The position numbers and the translations under genes are program-made. A stretch of DNA of 61,705 nt from Gemmatimonadota bacterium (GTDB lineage: Bacteria; Latescibacterota; UBA2968; UBA8231). This document shows, one piece after another, positions 40,251-49,709 of the stretch. The notes under the pieces are model-generated. The model did no database searches. It was not told the DNA's origin and was given only the letters and a program-made list of their open reading frames with translations. The stretch's first letter is position 1. Every line of letters starts with the position of its first letter. The stretch spans positions 1 to 61,705 of the forward strand of contig VXOR01000006.1 in the NCBI GenBank assembly GCA_009840005.1, read 5' to 3'.

Positions 40251-43223
40251 TTACAAGCCGGCGAACATCGACAGGAAGGCCAGGCCCGAAGTCCGTATCT
40301 TGCGTTCATCAGTGGCCGCTTCTAAGGAGCGCCTGTCGTAGCGCAGCCCCAACTGCGTGGTTAAAGAGTACCCCGAGTACGGATGGGTAGTCGATAGTTG
40401 TAGGGCGAAAACGGTGCCGCGAAAATCTCCGGTCAAAGTGCCAGTAAGCAGGTTGTCCTCCTTCCCTTTGAGATTGTAGAATAGCCTCTGCTCCAAGCCT
40501 AGCTGGACGCGGGTATTTTGCAAAAAAGGCACTTCGGTTAACAAGAAAAAGAGCGCATCCCAAGTCCGCTGTGCATCCTCGTTTTGCTCAAAGGGCACGA
40601 CGTGTAGGAACTCACTTTTGAATCTGGGCAAAAACGTTAGTTCTTTCCAAGTTAAATTGCAATCGACTTTGTCAATCAGCCCTACCATTCCAGAAGTCCG
40701 GCGGCCATCGCGACGCTCCGCTCCCAAGGGATCAAAATCCGCTAGCCGATTCTCCTGCTCATCTAAAAAGATGTTCCCTGCTTCGTCCAGCGAGAATTCT
40801 TTGTCGATCTCTCGCTGCCTGAAAACCTCCCACTTGAATCGGTGCCGCGTACTCCACTGACGCGGGCTGGCATATTCCCAATCGATGTAGAATGTATTGA
40901 TCCAAGTGTTCTCCGCAGATAGTGGATCGGGTACGGCCACATTGCTGCCGCTGGTCTCTCCGGCCTGTCCGAACAGCGTGCGGGGCATGATCCACTGGGA
41001 GAGTGGATCGGGAATATCGTCCTCGGCCTTTTTGAGCATATCGAAAAGTCGGACCCTTCCATAGGTCGGCCAGTCCCTTTCTAGGGCGAAGATGCCGTAG
41101 GTAGTCTTATTCCTGCGGTCGGTCTTTCTCTGCACTTGGTTTAGATGCCCCAGAGTTATTTTGACTGTGGGATTGATTTGGACGCTGCTGTAGAGGTTGT
41201 AGCCCCAATGGTCTTTTTTATACGGATAATCTGGCAAGTCGTCGTTTTCGAAGCGGTCAATCCAGCCATTGTTGTTCAGGTCGATGCCGAAGAGGAACTC
41301 GGGGCGGTCCGAACTGTAGCGCAGAAACGGTTCGTCGTAGTCGGGGAAGAAGTTGGGCCGCTCACTGTTGCTGTTCTGGTTGAAATCGGAGATGAAATCG
41401 CCGTTCTCATCGTACCCGGGAAAGACTGCCGGATCGGGCACGCCCTCCTCGCGGATCGAGAACGCCGTCTGACCTGGGATCGGGATCAGGCTACCCTGAT
41501 TGAAACGGATCTGGTCTGGATGGCGGTCGTTGTCGTCGTTGTCATCGACAAAGTCGTACAGACGGTTCGTGGCCTCGGGTGAAAAGTCAACTATGCCACG
41601 GCCATCTACCGGCTTGACGCTGGTGCTGTATTCGTCGTCCATGCCGAAGGCTTCGGCGAACAAGCGATAGGGGCCGACGCGTTTGGTCAGGTTGATCATC
41701 CAGCCGACGGCCTCTCTGCCGCCTGAAGTGCCGGCAATGGCCCGGTGTTTTTCGCGATTGATGGCCGGATATTTGCGGTACCGGGTACTGAGATTGAACT
41801 CACCGTAGAAATCGAAACCGTAGAAATTTCGCACTTCGGCAGTGATCCCGTAGATTAGCTGGGCGGTAGGCAGGCCGTAGTCGAAAACCACTTGGCGCTG
41901 GTTCAAGCGGTTCTTGATATTGCCGATGGCGCGCTCTACTAGGAGAAATTGCGGCTGGCCATCGAGGTTGGTTTGCCGGTCGGAAGTCACCTCGACTCGG
42001 TAGTCGTTGGCCAGCACCAAGCGGAAGCGCACGTTGCTGATGGCGTTTATTGCGTCTTCGGCTTCTGCTAGAGTCAGGTTGAAATGCTGCTGCATCAGGA
42101 AACGCAGGCTGCTCTCTTCGCTTTCGGTTTCTCCAGGACTCAGAACGTATTTGAGGGTAATACTTTCGGCTCCGTCAGCCGTCAGGAACCCGTCGCGCAC
42201 GCTGCCGCCCTCGCGTGCAGCGTGGAATCCGATGTTGCTGCCTGTGATGACCGTATCGATGGGCACCACCTGCACGCTGTCGGCGACCTCGATCCGCTGA
42301 AGCAGGGTGGTTGTGATCTCCACATCCTCGCTAAAGAGCACAGCCCCGCCTTCATCGTCCTCTGGAGAGTCGTCGCTGAGACGCACGACTAGCAGGTTTG
42401 TTTGCCTACTTAGCTGCCCGGCAGTCAGCATACCCTTAAAGGGATTGTCCCTGAAGCTTTCCCGCGAGCCGCGGACATTGTGGGAATTCACGGCGGTCAG
42501 GCCCAAAGTTAGGAAATCGGTTAGGTCGGCTTCGAATCGTCCTGCTGAAAGGTTGGTGGAATTAGACAGGGCCACTGTGGGGGCTAGATAATCAATCTCG
42601 ACGATTGGGGCCGAAATTCTGGAAAACAGCCCGGTGGCCCGGAAGCGATCGCCTACTAGGCTGGTCGCGATCCCGTTAAAGCCAGCCTTGCGGAACGTCA
42701 TGGGAGTTAATGTGGTATTGATCTCGTCGCCGATGAGGATTGAGTAGCCGTAGTCCCCACTCCTGTCTTTGCCGATGACTAGGCGCTGAAACCAAGTTTC
42801 GTAGCGTCCGGGCTTGGTGAGTTGACTGCTCTGGAAGGGACGCGGACGGGTCTGCCGCCAATCATAGACGATCCAGCCTCGGGTGACAAACGAGCCGAAA
42901 TCGTCGTAAAAATGAATCCCTTCAAGTTGGCGTTCTAGATAGCGCCGGTAGGGCTCTCGGGCGTAGTTGGTGTACTGCCATTGGCGTCGGCCGTACTCGG
43001 CGAATAGTTCTTGAGGCAAATACCACCGCTGCACGCTTGGGTCCAGGGCTTCTAATAAAATGCTCGGACCCACCGCCGTATAAGTCGTCTGTCCGCTCGT
43101 CCGCCGGCCCAAGCGGTTGCCGTAGTCCTCTGCGGCGGCGAGGGGCAGAGTTAGGACGACAATTAGCACAAGGGCCCCTGAAAAGCGGCGAATATGTAGC
43201 GCGATGCCCAGTGTCATGGTCAC
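40251..43223 (-). CDS. large beta-rich protein, probable outer-membrane barrel (paralogue 1)
   Basis: 990 residues. The start is GTG 43223, overlapping the upstream TGA (GTGA), or ATG 43217 two codons later. The signal segment is FSGALVLIVVLTLPLAAA. The body is rich in alternating beta strands. A highly conserved front block (GPSILLEALDPSVQRWYLPQ, then ELFAEYGRRQWQYTNYAREPYRRY) is shared with the next upstream protein at about 40-45% by eye. A middle acidic block contains EF-hand-like loops: FVDDNDDNDRHPD, YDENGDFISDFNQN and IDLNNNGWIDRFENDDLPDYPYK. Strands continue to a C-terminus with GYSLTTQLGLRYD and ending FAGL. Family not recognised; I infer an outer-membrane channel or scaffold with calcium-binding extracellular loops. 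Confidence 0.7.
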   Translation of the reverse strand: MTMTLGIALHIRRFSGALVLIVVLTLPLAAAEDYGNRLGRRTSGQTTYTAVGPSILLEALDPSVQRWYLPQELFAEYGRRQWQYTNYAREPYRRYLERQLEGIHFYDDFGSFVTRGWIVYDWRQTRPRPFQSSQLTKPGRYETWFQRLVIGKDRSGDYGYSILIGDEINTTLTPMTFRKAGFNGIATSLVGDRFRATGLFSRISAPIVEIDYLAPTVALSNSTNLSAGRFEADLTDFLTLGLTAVNSHNVRGSRESFRDNPFKGMLTAGQLSRQTNLLVVRLSDDSPEDDEGGAVLFSEDVEITTTLLQRIEVADSVQVVPIDTVITGSNIGFHAAREGGSVRDGFLTADGAESITLKYVLSPGETESEESSLRFLMQQHFNLTLAEAEDAINAISNVRFRLVLANDYRVEVTSDRQTNLDGQPQFLLVERAIGNIKNRLNQRQVVFDYGLPTAQLIYGITAEVRNFYGFDFYGEFNLSTRYRKYPAINREKHRAIAGTSGGREAVGWMINLTKRVGPYRLFAEAFGMDDEYSTSVKPVDGRGIVDFSPEATNRLYDFVDDNDDNDRHPDQIRFNQGSLIPIPGQTAFSIREEGVPDPAVFPGYDENGDFISDFNQNSNSERPNFFPDYDEPFLRYSSDRPEFLFGIDLNNNGWIDRFENDDLPDYPYKKDHWGYNLYSSVQINPTVKITLGHLNQVQRKTDRRNKTTYGIFALERDWPTYGRVRLFDMLKKAEDDIPDPLSQWIMPRTLFGQAGETSGSNVAVPDPLSAENTWINTFYIDWEYASPRQWSTRHRFKWEVFRQREIDKEFSLDEAGNIFLDEQENRLADFDPLGAERRDGRRTSGMVGLIDKVDCNLTWKELTFLPRFKSEFLHVVPFEQNEDAQRTWDALFFLLTEVPFLQNTRVQLGLEQRLFYNLKGKEDNLLTGTLTGDFRGTVFALQLSTTHPYSGYSLTTQLGLRYDRRSLEAATDERKIRTSGLAFLSMFAGL

Positions 43224-46018
43224 TCTAAACCGGCATAGACTGTTATGAAAGTGACGGTTTCGTTGCTAGTCTTTATGTCCTTTTCGAATAGAGACGGATT
43301 GGCGCGTGGATCTTTGCGCATCACCCGCTCCGCTCCAATGCGACTAAAGCGCAGGCCCAGTAGGGTGGTTAGCTGGTAGCCTTGGTAGGCCGAGGAGTTG
43401 GCTAGCTGGACGGCGATGGTAGTTGAGTTCAGGTCTCCAGTCTGGCCAGCGATGCCTTGGTCTAGCATCTCCTTTTCGTCCACCCACAGATCCCGGAATC
43501 GCAGAACTTCCAAACCTCCTTCAAGGACGGTATGGCGCAGGATGGGTAGCCGAGCTAGCAGCAGGGCCGTGCCCGTCCAGCTACGATGCTCTTGCTCTGC
43601 GGCGAGGAACGGCGTGCGCCGCAAATATTCGCTTTTGAACTTGGGCTGTAGATCGAGGCGGCCCAATCCGTACAAATAGTCGATCTTGTTCACTAGGCCG
43701 AACAGACTGGATCTATCCCGGAGAGAGCGTCCCTCGATATCGCGTGGGCGATCCTCTTGCTGATGGAAGGTCTCGTATTTGAGTTTGTTGACGAAGTTGA
43801 GATGCTCAATGCCCTTATAATCGAACCCGATCCAAAGCGTGTTGATCCAAGTGTTCTGGGCCGGCAGCAAGTCGGGCACTAGGGGCTGAATGACCGCCGC
43901 TTCTATGTAGGGTGCCGGTTCGCGCCGGTCGTCCGCGATAGCATCTTCTGCTCGTTTGAGCATATCAAAGACGCGCACCCGCCCCAAGCCGGGGTAATCG
44001 CCATCAAAGGTCAGCAACAGGTAGTCCGTCCGGTTCTGACGGCCCTCTGATGGCTGCTCCTCATCCGTGCGCCCGATGGTTAGGCGCACATCCGGTGCGA
44101 TATGCACACCGGCAAACATATTGTAGCCGCGGCGGTCGGGCTTGTAGGGATAGTCGGGCAAATCATCGTCTTCAAAGCGGTCGATCCAGGCGTTGTTGTT
44201 TAGATCGATGCCGAAGAGGAATTCGGGGCGATCTACTTCGTAGCGCAGGAAAGGCTCTTCGTAGTCGGGAATAGTGTTGGTTACTGCTTCGTTGTCGTTC
44301 TGGTTGAAGTCATTGATGAAATCGTTGTTCTCGTCCCACCCCGGAAAGATCAGCAGGTCGTTAAGCGTGCCGAAGCGGATCCAGTCGGGGAAGCGGTCTT
44401 GGTCGTCGTTATCGTCGACGAACTCGTACAGATAGCGCTGGGTATTGTCGTACTGCACGTCGCCTCTGGAATCCACAATGAATGCCGTAGTAGAGTAGGC
44501 TTCGTCAAATGAGTATCCCTCCGCATAGAAGAACCAAGGATAGGCTTGTTTGGAGAGGTTGAAGCTATAGGCGTCGGCGTCTTGAGAGGATATCTTGTGT
44601 ATCTCGTTGGCGCTAAAGAGCGCGGCGTTAGGATACTGAGTAAAGCGCTTGTTGCGGTCCCACTCTCCATAGAAGTCGAATCCCCAGACATCGGACCCCT
44701 CTATGGAGAAGCCGCCTACTAGATTGGCCGTGGGTAGCCCATAGTCGAAACGGACTCGCTGCAGGTTGGAGGTGTCTTTGATATTGCCCGATGCCCGGCG
44801 CACAGTCGCTAGCGCGGGTCGAGCGCTGTCGATGGTCTCGGGGCTCAGTGGAGGAATCGGCGTGTCGTGCCGGCCGCTTTGTCGGTCCGACCACATTTCT
44901 ATCTTGAAATCGTTTCCTACTAGATAGTCAAACTCCACCTTGACGATAGTGGTGGGATCTGGACCGATATAGCCTGGGTCGTTAAAGTCGTAGTTGAGGA
45001 CGATGCGCTCCTGTCCATCGGCAGCCAGAAAGTCCGGTCGGACAAATCCCCCGAAGACGATGGGCCATTCGGCTCCGGGCCGCGTGACTTCCTGGAGCGT
45101 AAAAACACTCTCTTCATCGGTCTCGAAATCCCGGCTGACGATGCGCATGTCGTGGTTGAAAAGAGCCGTTCCCCCCTCGCCATCTTGAGGCGAATCGTCG
45201 CTGAGGACGACGGCGATGGCCGTCAGCGGGGTGCTGCTCTGGCCGTTGGTCAGATTGCCGGCAAAGAGATCGCCGCCGAACAGGTCGAGAGCCGTGTTGG
45301 CATTGTGGGCGTTGACCAGAGTTGCTCCTAGTTCTACGAAGTCACCCACTTGGAAGGTAGCTCGACCGCCGAAAAAGGTCGTCTGATTGGTGCGCACAAC
45401 AGGTTCGCGGGTCGCTCCAGAGATAGGATCGCTGATGCGCGAAGCCAGAATGGTGGCGTGGTACTTATCGGAGGCAAAATCGAGCTGTACCCCGTTAAAA
45501 GTGGGTTTGGAGAATGTCATGGGGGTGAGCGTGGTGCGGATGCGATTGCCCACAGTGATTGAGTAGAAGTACTGCCCTTTCGCATCGCCGCCGATAGTCA
45601 CTGAATTGAACCAACGGCTGAAACGAGTGTCTTGGAAAATGCCGCTGCCCAGTTGCTGGGGCTGATTCTGGCGCCAGTCGTAGATTAGCCAGCCGTGGCC
45701 GATAAAATTGCCGTAGAAATCGTAGAAATAGCCACCTTCCAGCGAGGTGTTGACGTAGCGTTGGTACGGATCTCTGGCGTAGTTGGAATACTCCCACTGA
45801 CGCCAGGAATAATCGAGGAAAAGCTCTTGGGGGACATACCACTTCTTTACGGCCGGATCGAGCGCCCCGAATAACACGCCGGGGCCCCGAGGTTCAAAAC
45901 TCACCTTACCCCCGCGCTGTGTGCCAATGCGAGAATCGTAGCTCTGGGCATCCAGCATCCCGGCGCAGAGCAGGAAACAGGCCAGGCCGATGAGGAGACA
46001 GTTCTTGGCGATGTTCAC
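43220..46018 (-). CDS. large beta-rich protein, probable outer-membrane barrel (paralogue 2)
   Basis: 932 residues, signal peptide MNIAKNCLLIGLACFLLCAGMLDA. Same layout as the next gene: a front block (LDPAVKKWYVPQELFLDYSW, then RQWEYSNYARDPYQRY), the segment TTLTPMTFSKPTFNGVQLDF, and acidic loops FVDDNDDQDRFPDWIRF, DENNDFINDFNQN and IDLNNNAWIDRFEDDDLPDYPYK. The two proteins keep these loops almost unchanged while the rest diverges, so the acidic loops look functionally important. The C-terminal half is strand-rich (YQGYQLTTLLGLRFS) and ends VYAGLE. It follows the 754-residue protein by 50 bases and overlaps the next gene by 4. Function unknown; a paired outer-membrane assembly is my inference. 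Confidence 0.7.
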   Translation of the reverse strand: MNIAKNCLLIGLACFLLCAGMLDAQSYDSRIGTQRGGKVSFEPRGPGVLFGALDPAVKKWYVPQELFLDYSWRQWEYSNYARDPYQRYVNTSLEGGYFYDFYGNFIGHGWLIYDWRQNQPQQLGSGIFQDTRFSRWFNSVTIGGDAKGQYFYSITVGNRIRTTLTPMTFSKPTFNGVQLDFASDKYHATILASRISDPISGATREPVVRTNQTTFFGGRATFQVGDFVELGATLVNAHNANTALDLFGGDLFAGNLTNGQSSTPLTAIAVVLSDDSPQDGEGGTALFNHDMRIVSRDFETDEESVFTLQEVTRPGAEWPIVFGGFVRPDFLAADGQERIVLNYDFNDPGYIGPDPTTIVKVEFDYLVGNDFKIEMWSDRQSGRHDTPIPPLSPETIDSARPALATVRRASGNIKDTSNLQRVRFDYGLPTANLVGGFSIEGSDVWGFDFYGEWDRNKRFTQYPNAALFSANEIHKISSQDADAYSFNLSKQAYPWFFYAEGYSFDEAYSTTAFIVDSRGDVQYDNTQRYLYEFVDDNDDQDRFPDWIRFGTLNDLLIFPGWDENNDFINDFNQNDNEAVTNTIPDYEEPFLRYEVDRPEFLFGIDLNNNAWIDRFEDDDLPDYPYKPDRRGYNMFAGVHIAPDVRLTIGRTDEEQPSEGRQNRTDYLLLTFDGDYPGLGRVRVFDMLKRAEDAIADDRREPAPYIEAAVIQPLVPDLLPAQNTWINTLWIGFDYKGIEHLNFVNKLKYETFHQQEDRPRDIEGRSLRDRSSLFGLVNKIDYLYGLGRLDLQPKFKSEYLRRTPFLAAEQEHRSWTGTALLLARLPILRHTVLEGGLEVLRFRDLWVDEKEMLDQGIAGQTGDLNSTTIAVQLANSSAYQGYQLTTLLGLRFSRIGAERVMRKDPRANPSLFEKDIKTSNETVTFITVYAGLE

Positions 46019-46068
46019 TTTAAGTCTTCCTCTCCTCGATTGAAGTGTCTGTCGCGTTTAGACCAAAC

Positions 46069-48333
46069 CTAATAGACCACACCAACCAAGCCCGCTTCTT
46101 CTACTTTACCCGTCCCGGCGGTCAGAGAAACGCTGAACACGTAGTGCCCTGGCGGCACGAGATTGCCTTGCTCGTCTCTCCCATCCCAAGAGCGGGTAAA
46201 GCGGCCACTGAGGTCCTGATCTTGGTAAACATTCCTGACCAGACGGCCGGCTAGGTCGAAGATGCGCACTGCTACCGGCGAGAGCCGTCGTAGGCTAGTA
46301 ATATCGTATTGGATAAATGTCCGGTCGTTGAGGCCATCCTCGTTGGGGGTAAAGACAGTCGGCTTGGCTCTCACATTTATGAGCAAATCTCCGACGAGGG
46401 GGCCGGCTACGGAGAGGTTGCGGGCCACTGGAGCGCCCACAGGCTGCTGATCGATATCGGCAAAACCGAGTGGACTCAAATCGGCCGCGTTGCCCGCAAT
46501 GACCCCTTGGCCGATGGTCGAATTCGCTTGGCTGTGTCGGGCCCGGCCGGTAAAAGTGGTACCAAAGCGCAGGACGGTTCCCGTGAACGCTACTTTGAGC
46601 AGTGCGCTGTCCTCGACGATGGGGTTAAAAGCAATGACGAAACCGTCCTCGCGCACCTCGAGAACACTGAAACCGTTCTGGGATAGGGGCAGTGCATCTA
46701 AAGAGGCGGTTGAGAAATCGGCTTCCTGCACGGTACCACCTGCTTGCTCTATTTCGATCCGTCCAATGGATTCGACCCGCACCGGCGTATCGATTTCAAA
46801 GCGATCAAAACCCCGGTCCTGTCCGGGTCTAGAGCGGTTCCGCACGGCGTACATAAAGTCAGTCCTCTGCCCCAAAATGGCCGTGCGCGGCGCGATCTCG
46901 GCGACTAGTTCTGCGGCAAAGGGGGGTGATAGCACTTCGAAAGCCAGACCGCCAACGCCGGTAGCGGCACTGAAATCGTCGCTGAAAAAGTCGATGGAGA
47001 ACTGGAAATAGCGCCGGGGCACGAGTGAGAAGACTTGGACGCCCAGACCGGTGTCCTCTAGTTCCTCTTCGCTGGCAACGACCCCGGCACGCGCTTGGGG
47101 GGGGGACCAATCGCTCCAGTTGGTCAGGTCATCGCGAATGCCGCCTTTGTCGTCATTGCTCAGTCTGGTGTAATCTCCCTGATCGATAACGATCAAGGCC
47201 TGCTTTTCCAAGGGGAGCTCCTTGAAGACTCGAAAGGCTTCCCGCGCGTCGATTGCGTCGTTGTCTAAGACGGTCTCGATCAGCGTTTTGAGTTCTTCGT
47301 CCTCTACATCTTTAGCCTGTTTCCACGGGACCTCTACCTGAGAGGTGTTGATGCCTCCCCGGTACACGCTGCTAATGATTCCGGTATCGGTTCCCGTGCC
47401 GCCGCCTACCCGGAAGAGGCGCTCGCCGGGACGAATTTTGTTGAATTCGATAGGCTGCGGGTCCAACCCCGAACGCGTACGGACCTCCACTTTAGATCGC
47501 TCTGTGTCTTCCACCTTCTCCTCCAGCCAGCGCAGCTTGCCCACCAGCGCGAGGTCGCCAAAATCGAATACATTCGAAACGTAGCGAGCTTCGGGTACGA
47601 ATCCGGTGCCGAAGACCTGAAATTCGGCGATTTCAAACCCGACCGTAGTTAGGGATTTTAGACGGATAAAACGGACGTACTGTGGCTCTATGCTGACGTC
47701 CACCACTGCGTTGTCGTTCTGCGTCTCGAGGACCGCGGTCTCAAAAATCGGTACCCCTTCTAGCTGGGTCTGTCGAGTGCCGTCGTTGACGAAGAGTTCG
47801 AAACCCCGGATGAAATTGTTCTGAAAGGGAAAATCGGGAGCCGGATAGTCGGGGTCAGCATTGCGCGGGAAGAATTTGAAGCGGTTGATTCCGAAGCGAG
47901 ATCCTAGGTCGAGATCGATGATAACGCCCAGTAAGGGAGAAGCTTGGCGCATATCCAAAGCCGTAGTTCCGTCGTCGTCGATCATTTTGGCGAACTCGGC
48001 TCCACGGGAGGAGTTGAGGGAGAAGATGCTGCCGCCCCGCTCTTCGCTGTTGGCACCGACGGCGATATTGGCTGTGATATCGGCGCGTTGCGGAAAGATC
48101 CAGTTGGGCCTGTCTTGGGGGGCAAAGTCGATGACGCCGCCTGGCGCATTAGTGCGCTCGACAGTGCGAGCGGTGCGGATGACGGTGGCCGGAATGCTGC
48201 CGCCGCCGCTTTCCCAGCCCAAGCCCCGACTGCCGCCCACGACGACAACTTCCGCCGCGCACCGACTAGTTATCGGGACGAGCGCGGCTAGTCCTGCTAG
48301 GACTAGTCTGGATAAGTGTAATTTTTCAAACAC
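46069..48333 (-). CDS. secreted discoidin-like protein with TPNEDGLND domain (first gene of surface operon)
   Basis: 754 residues from GTG 48333, with AGGTGG six bases upstream. Signal segment LVLAGLAALVPITSRCAA. A discoidin-like region spans about 95-235 (MIDDDGTTALDMRQ, IDLDLGSRFGINRFKFFPRN, YVRFIRLKSLTTVGFEIAEFQVFG). Family marks follow: YVSNVFDFGDLALVGKLRWL, VEVRTRSGLDPQP, TNWSDWSPPQ and EIAPRTAILGQRTDFMYAV. The C-terminus has TPNEDGLND, RIFDLAGRLVRNVYQDQDLSGRF, WDGRDEQGN and ends in VGVVY. First gene of the five-gene operon; a promoter is suggested at 48420-48449. The upstream regulator gene lies 213 bases away on the same strand. Confidence 0.8.
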   Translation of the reverse strand: MFEKLHLSRLVLAGLAALVPITSRCAAEVVVVGGSRGLGWESGGGSIPATVIRTARTVERTNAPGGVIDFAPQDRPNWIFPQRADITANIAVGANSEERGGSIFSLNSSRGAEFAKMIDDDGTTALDMRQASPLLGVIIDLDLGSRFGINRFKFFPRNADPDYPAPDFPFQNNFIRGFELFVNDGTRQTQLEGVPIFETAVLETQNDNAVVDVSIEPQYVRFIRLKSLTTVGFEIAEFQVFGTGFVPEARYVSNVFDFGDLALVGKLRWLEEKVEDTERSKVEVRTRSGLDPQPIEFNKIRPGERLFRVGGGTGTDTGIISSVYRGGINTSQVEVPWKQAKDVEDEELKTLIETVLDNDAIDAREAFRVFKELPLEKQALIVIDQGDYTRLSNDDKGGIRDDLTNWSDWSPPQARAGVVASEEELEDTGLGVQVFSLVPRRYFQFSIDFFSDDFSAATGVGGLAFEVLSPPFAAELVAEIAPRTAILGQRTDFMYAVRNRSRPGQDRGFDRFEIDTPVRVESIGRIEIEQAGGTVQEADFSTASLDALPLSQNGFSVLEVREDGFVIAFNPIVEDSALLKVAFTGTVLRFGTTFTGRARHSQANSTIGQGVIAGNAADLSPLGFADIDQQPVGAPVARNLSVAGPLVGDLLINVRAKPTVFTPNEDGLNDRTFIQYDITSLRRLSPVAVRIFDLAGRLVRNVYQDQDLSGRFTRSWDGRDEQGNLVPPGHYVFSVSLTAGTGKVEEAGLVGVVY

Positions 48334-48419
48334 CTCAAACCACCTGGGTCTAGGGCCTATATACTGCCAAAAAGAGGCTTAGAAGACGCATTAAACCCAC
48401 CTAGCATTGATGTTTAGGC

Positions 48420-48449
48420 AATATAAAGAGAATCAAGTAAAAACTTCAA
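48420..48449 (-). promoter_or_regulatory. candidate promoter of the five-gene surface operon
   Basis: On the minus strand, TTGAAG (48444-48449), an 18-base spacer and TATATT (48420-48425), in an A/T-rich gap. It would give an untranslated leader of about 80 bases before GTG 48333. The spacer is one base longer than ideal. Confidence 0.45.
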
Positions 48450-48525
48450 ATAAATTGAATAAATTTAAACCGATATAATGATCTGCCCTAAAGCATTTGC
48501 CAATAGCGTTTGTTTTGAACAGCGG

Positions 48526-48539
48526 GGACCGAACGGTCC
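48526..48539. promoter_or_regulatory. perfect 14-bp palindrome between regulator and surface operon
   Basis: GGACCGAACGGTCC, a perfect 6-bp dyad around AA, lies 8 bases after the SorC-type gene stop and about 77 bases upstream of the candidate -35 of the surface operon. It could be an operator or the hairpin of a weak terminator; no T-run follows. Confidence 0.4.
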
Positions 48540-48546
48540 TATGGTT

Positions 48547-49554
48547 TTAGATAGGAGTGAAGTGCTTGGAAATACGTTCGTTCTTATCGAGGAGCTTTTC
48601 GGCTGTGCTGCTATCGGTGATTAGACAGTTGCCCCAGCCTCCTTTTAACATAGCGCGCAGAGCCTTGACCTTGGGGAGGCCGTAGGCTAAGATGACGACA
48701 TGCCTGTTCCGGCTTCTGGCCGCTTTTTTAATTTGCTCAGGTGCGACCTTGAGGATCTTTTCGTCTAATTCGCAGATAACATGCTCTCCTTCGGCATCGA
48801 AAGCCGAGTAAGCACTGATGCCGACGATACCCCGATCCTGTAGCTTCTTGTAATCTATGCCTAGATCGTCCATGTTTTTCCTGTTGGTTCTGGAAAGGGA
48901 GCGACCTAAAGCGCCAACACCAAGGAAGAAAACGTCAGCTTTCGAGGCTGCTTTCAAGGTATTCTGGGCCTTCTTCTTGTAAATAGGTAGATCTTTGTCT
49001 CTAGGGCCTGGCAGGATATGGGGATTCATCCGCGTTGCCCCGAACTGGACCAGCAGGCAGTTGACTAGCAGGTTCACGGAAGTATAGGGGTCGTATTGGG
49101 GGCCGCCAGCGACGCTGTACACCTCGATCTGCGAAAATGCCCGGCGCAGTTCCTCTATCATGCAGAAGATCGTCTCTCCCCCATCGAGGGTGATATGGAT
49201 CCCATCGCGAGCAATGGCTTCGAAGTAGCGGGCTGCTGCTACGCCGATTCCCCGCAGGCGTTCTTGCCCGGATATATTTTTTGAAAAGGGTACCACGATG
49301 GCGTTAGGGGCTGGAATGTCTGGAGAGAACAATTCTTGGACATGGGCGGCCAACACATTCTCTTTGGGCATGGAAATCAAGTTTTGCACAAAGCCATTCT
49401 TTTTTGCCTGTGACAGGATCGTGTTCACTAGACCGGGACTAATGCCCATCTCTTGAGCTATGTCTTTTTGTTTCTTGTGGAAATGGTAGTACTTGATCAA
49501 TATTGACGCCATGCGTGCCATTTCGCTGTCGTTGAATTTGGTGTTTTTTAACAT
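48547..49554 (-). CDS. SorC/DeoR-type sugar-binding transcriptional regulator
   Basis: 335 residues from ATG 49554, with GGAG 9 bases upstream (a TTG start at 49569 is possible). The N-terminal HTH is clear: ILIKYYHFHKKQKDIAQEMGISPGLVNTILSQAKKNG (about 12-48). The sugar-phosphate binding core (about 60-330) shows GVAAARYFEAIARDGIHITLDGGETI, VYSVAGGPQYDPY and DVFFLGVGALG, as in SorC/CggR effector domains. Such regulators respond to phosphorylated sugars. It sits upstream of the five-gene surface operon in the same direction and is divergent from the chaperone gene, so it is placed to control either. Confidence 0.85.
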   Translation of the reverse strand: MLKNTKFNDSEMARMASILIKYYHFHKKQKDIAQEMGISPGLVNTILSQAKKNGFVQNLISMPKENVLAAHVQELFSPDIPAPNAIVVPFSKNISGQERLRGIGVAAARYFEAIARDGIHITLDGGETIFCMIEELRRAFSQIEVYSVAGGPQYDPYTSVNLLVNCLLVQFGATRMNPHILPGPRDKDLPIYKKKAQNTLKAASKADVFFLGVGALGRSLSRTNRKNMDDLGIDYKKLQDRGIVGISAYSAFDAEGEHVICELDEKILKVAPEQIKKAARSRNRHVVILAYGLPKVKALRAMLKGGWGNCLITDSSTAEKLLDKNERISKHFTPI

Positions 49555-49709
49555 CCTGAATGACTCCAAAACTGAGTTTTATATCCCTGGCCTAGCCAAT
49601 TATCCACCGGATCGCCAAAAAATTTCTAGACATTTGATCGCATGAAAAAAATCAATAGATTTGAAAATTTTAACCAGCTATTCTTTGCAAAACCAAAAGG
49701 ATCTAAGCA

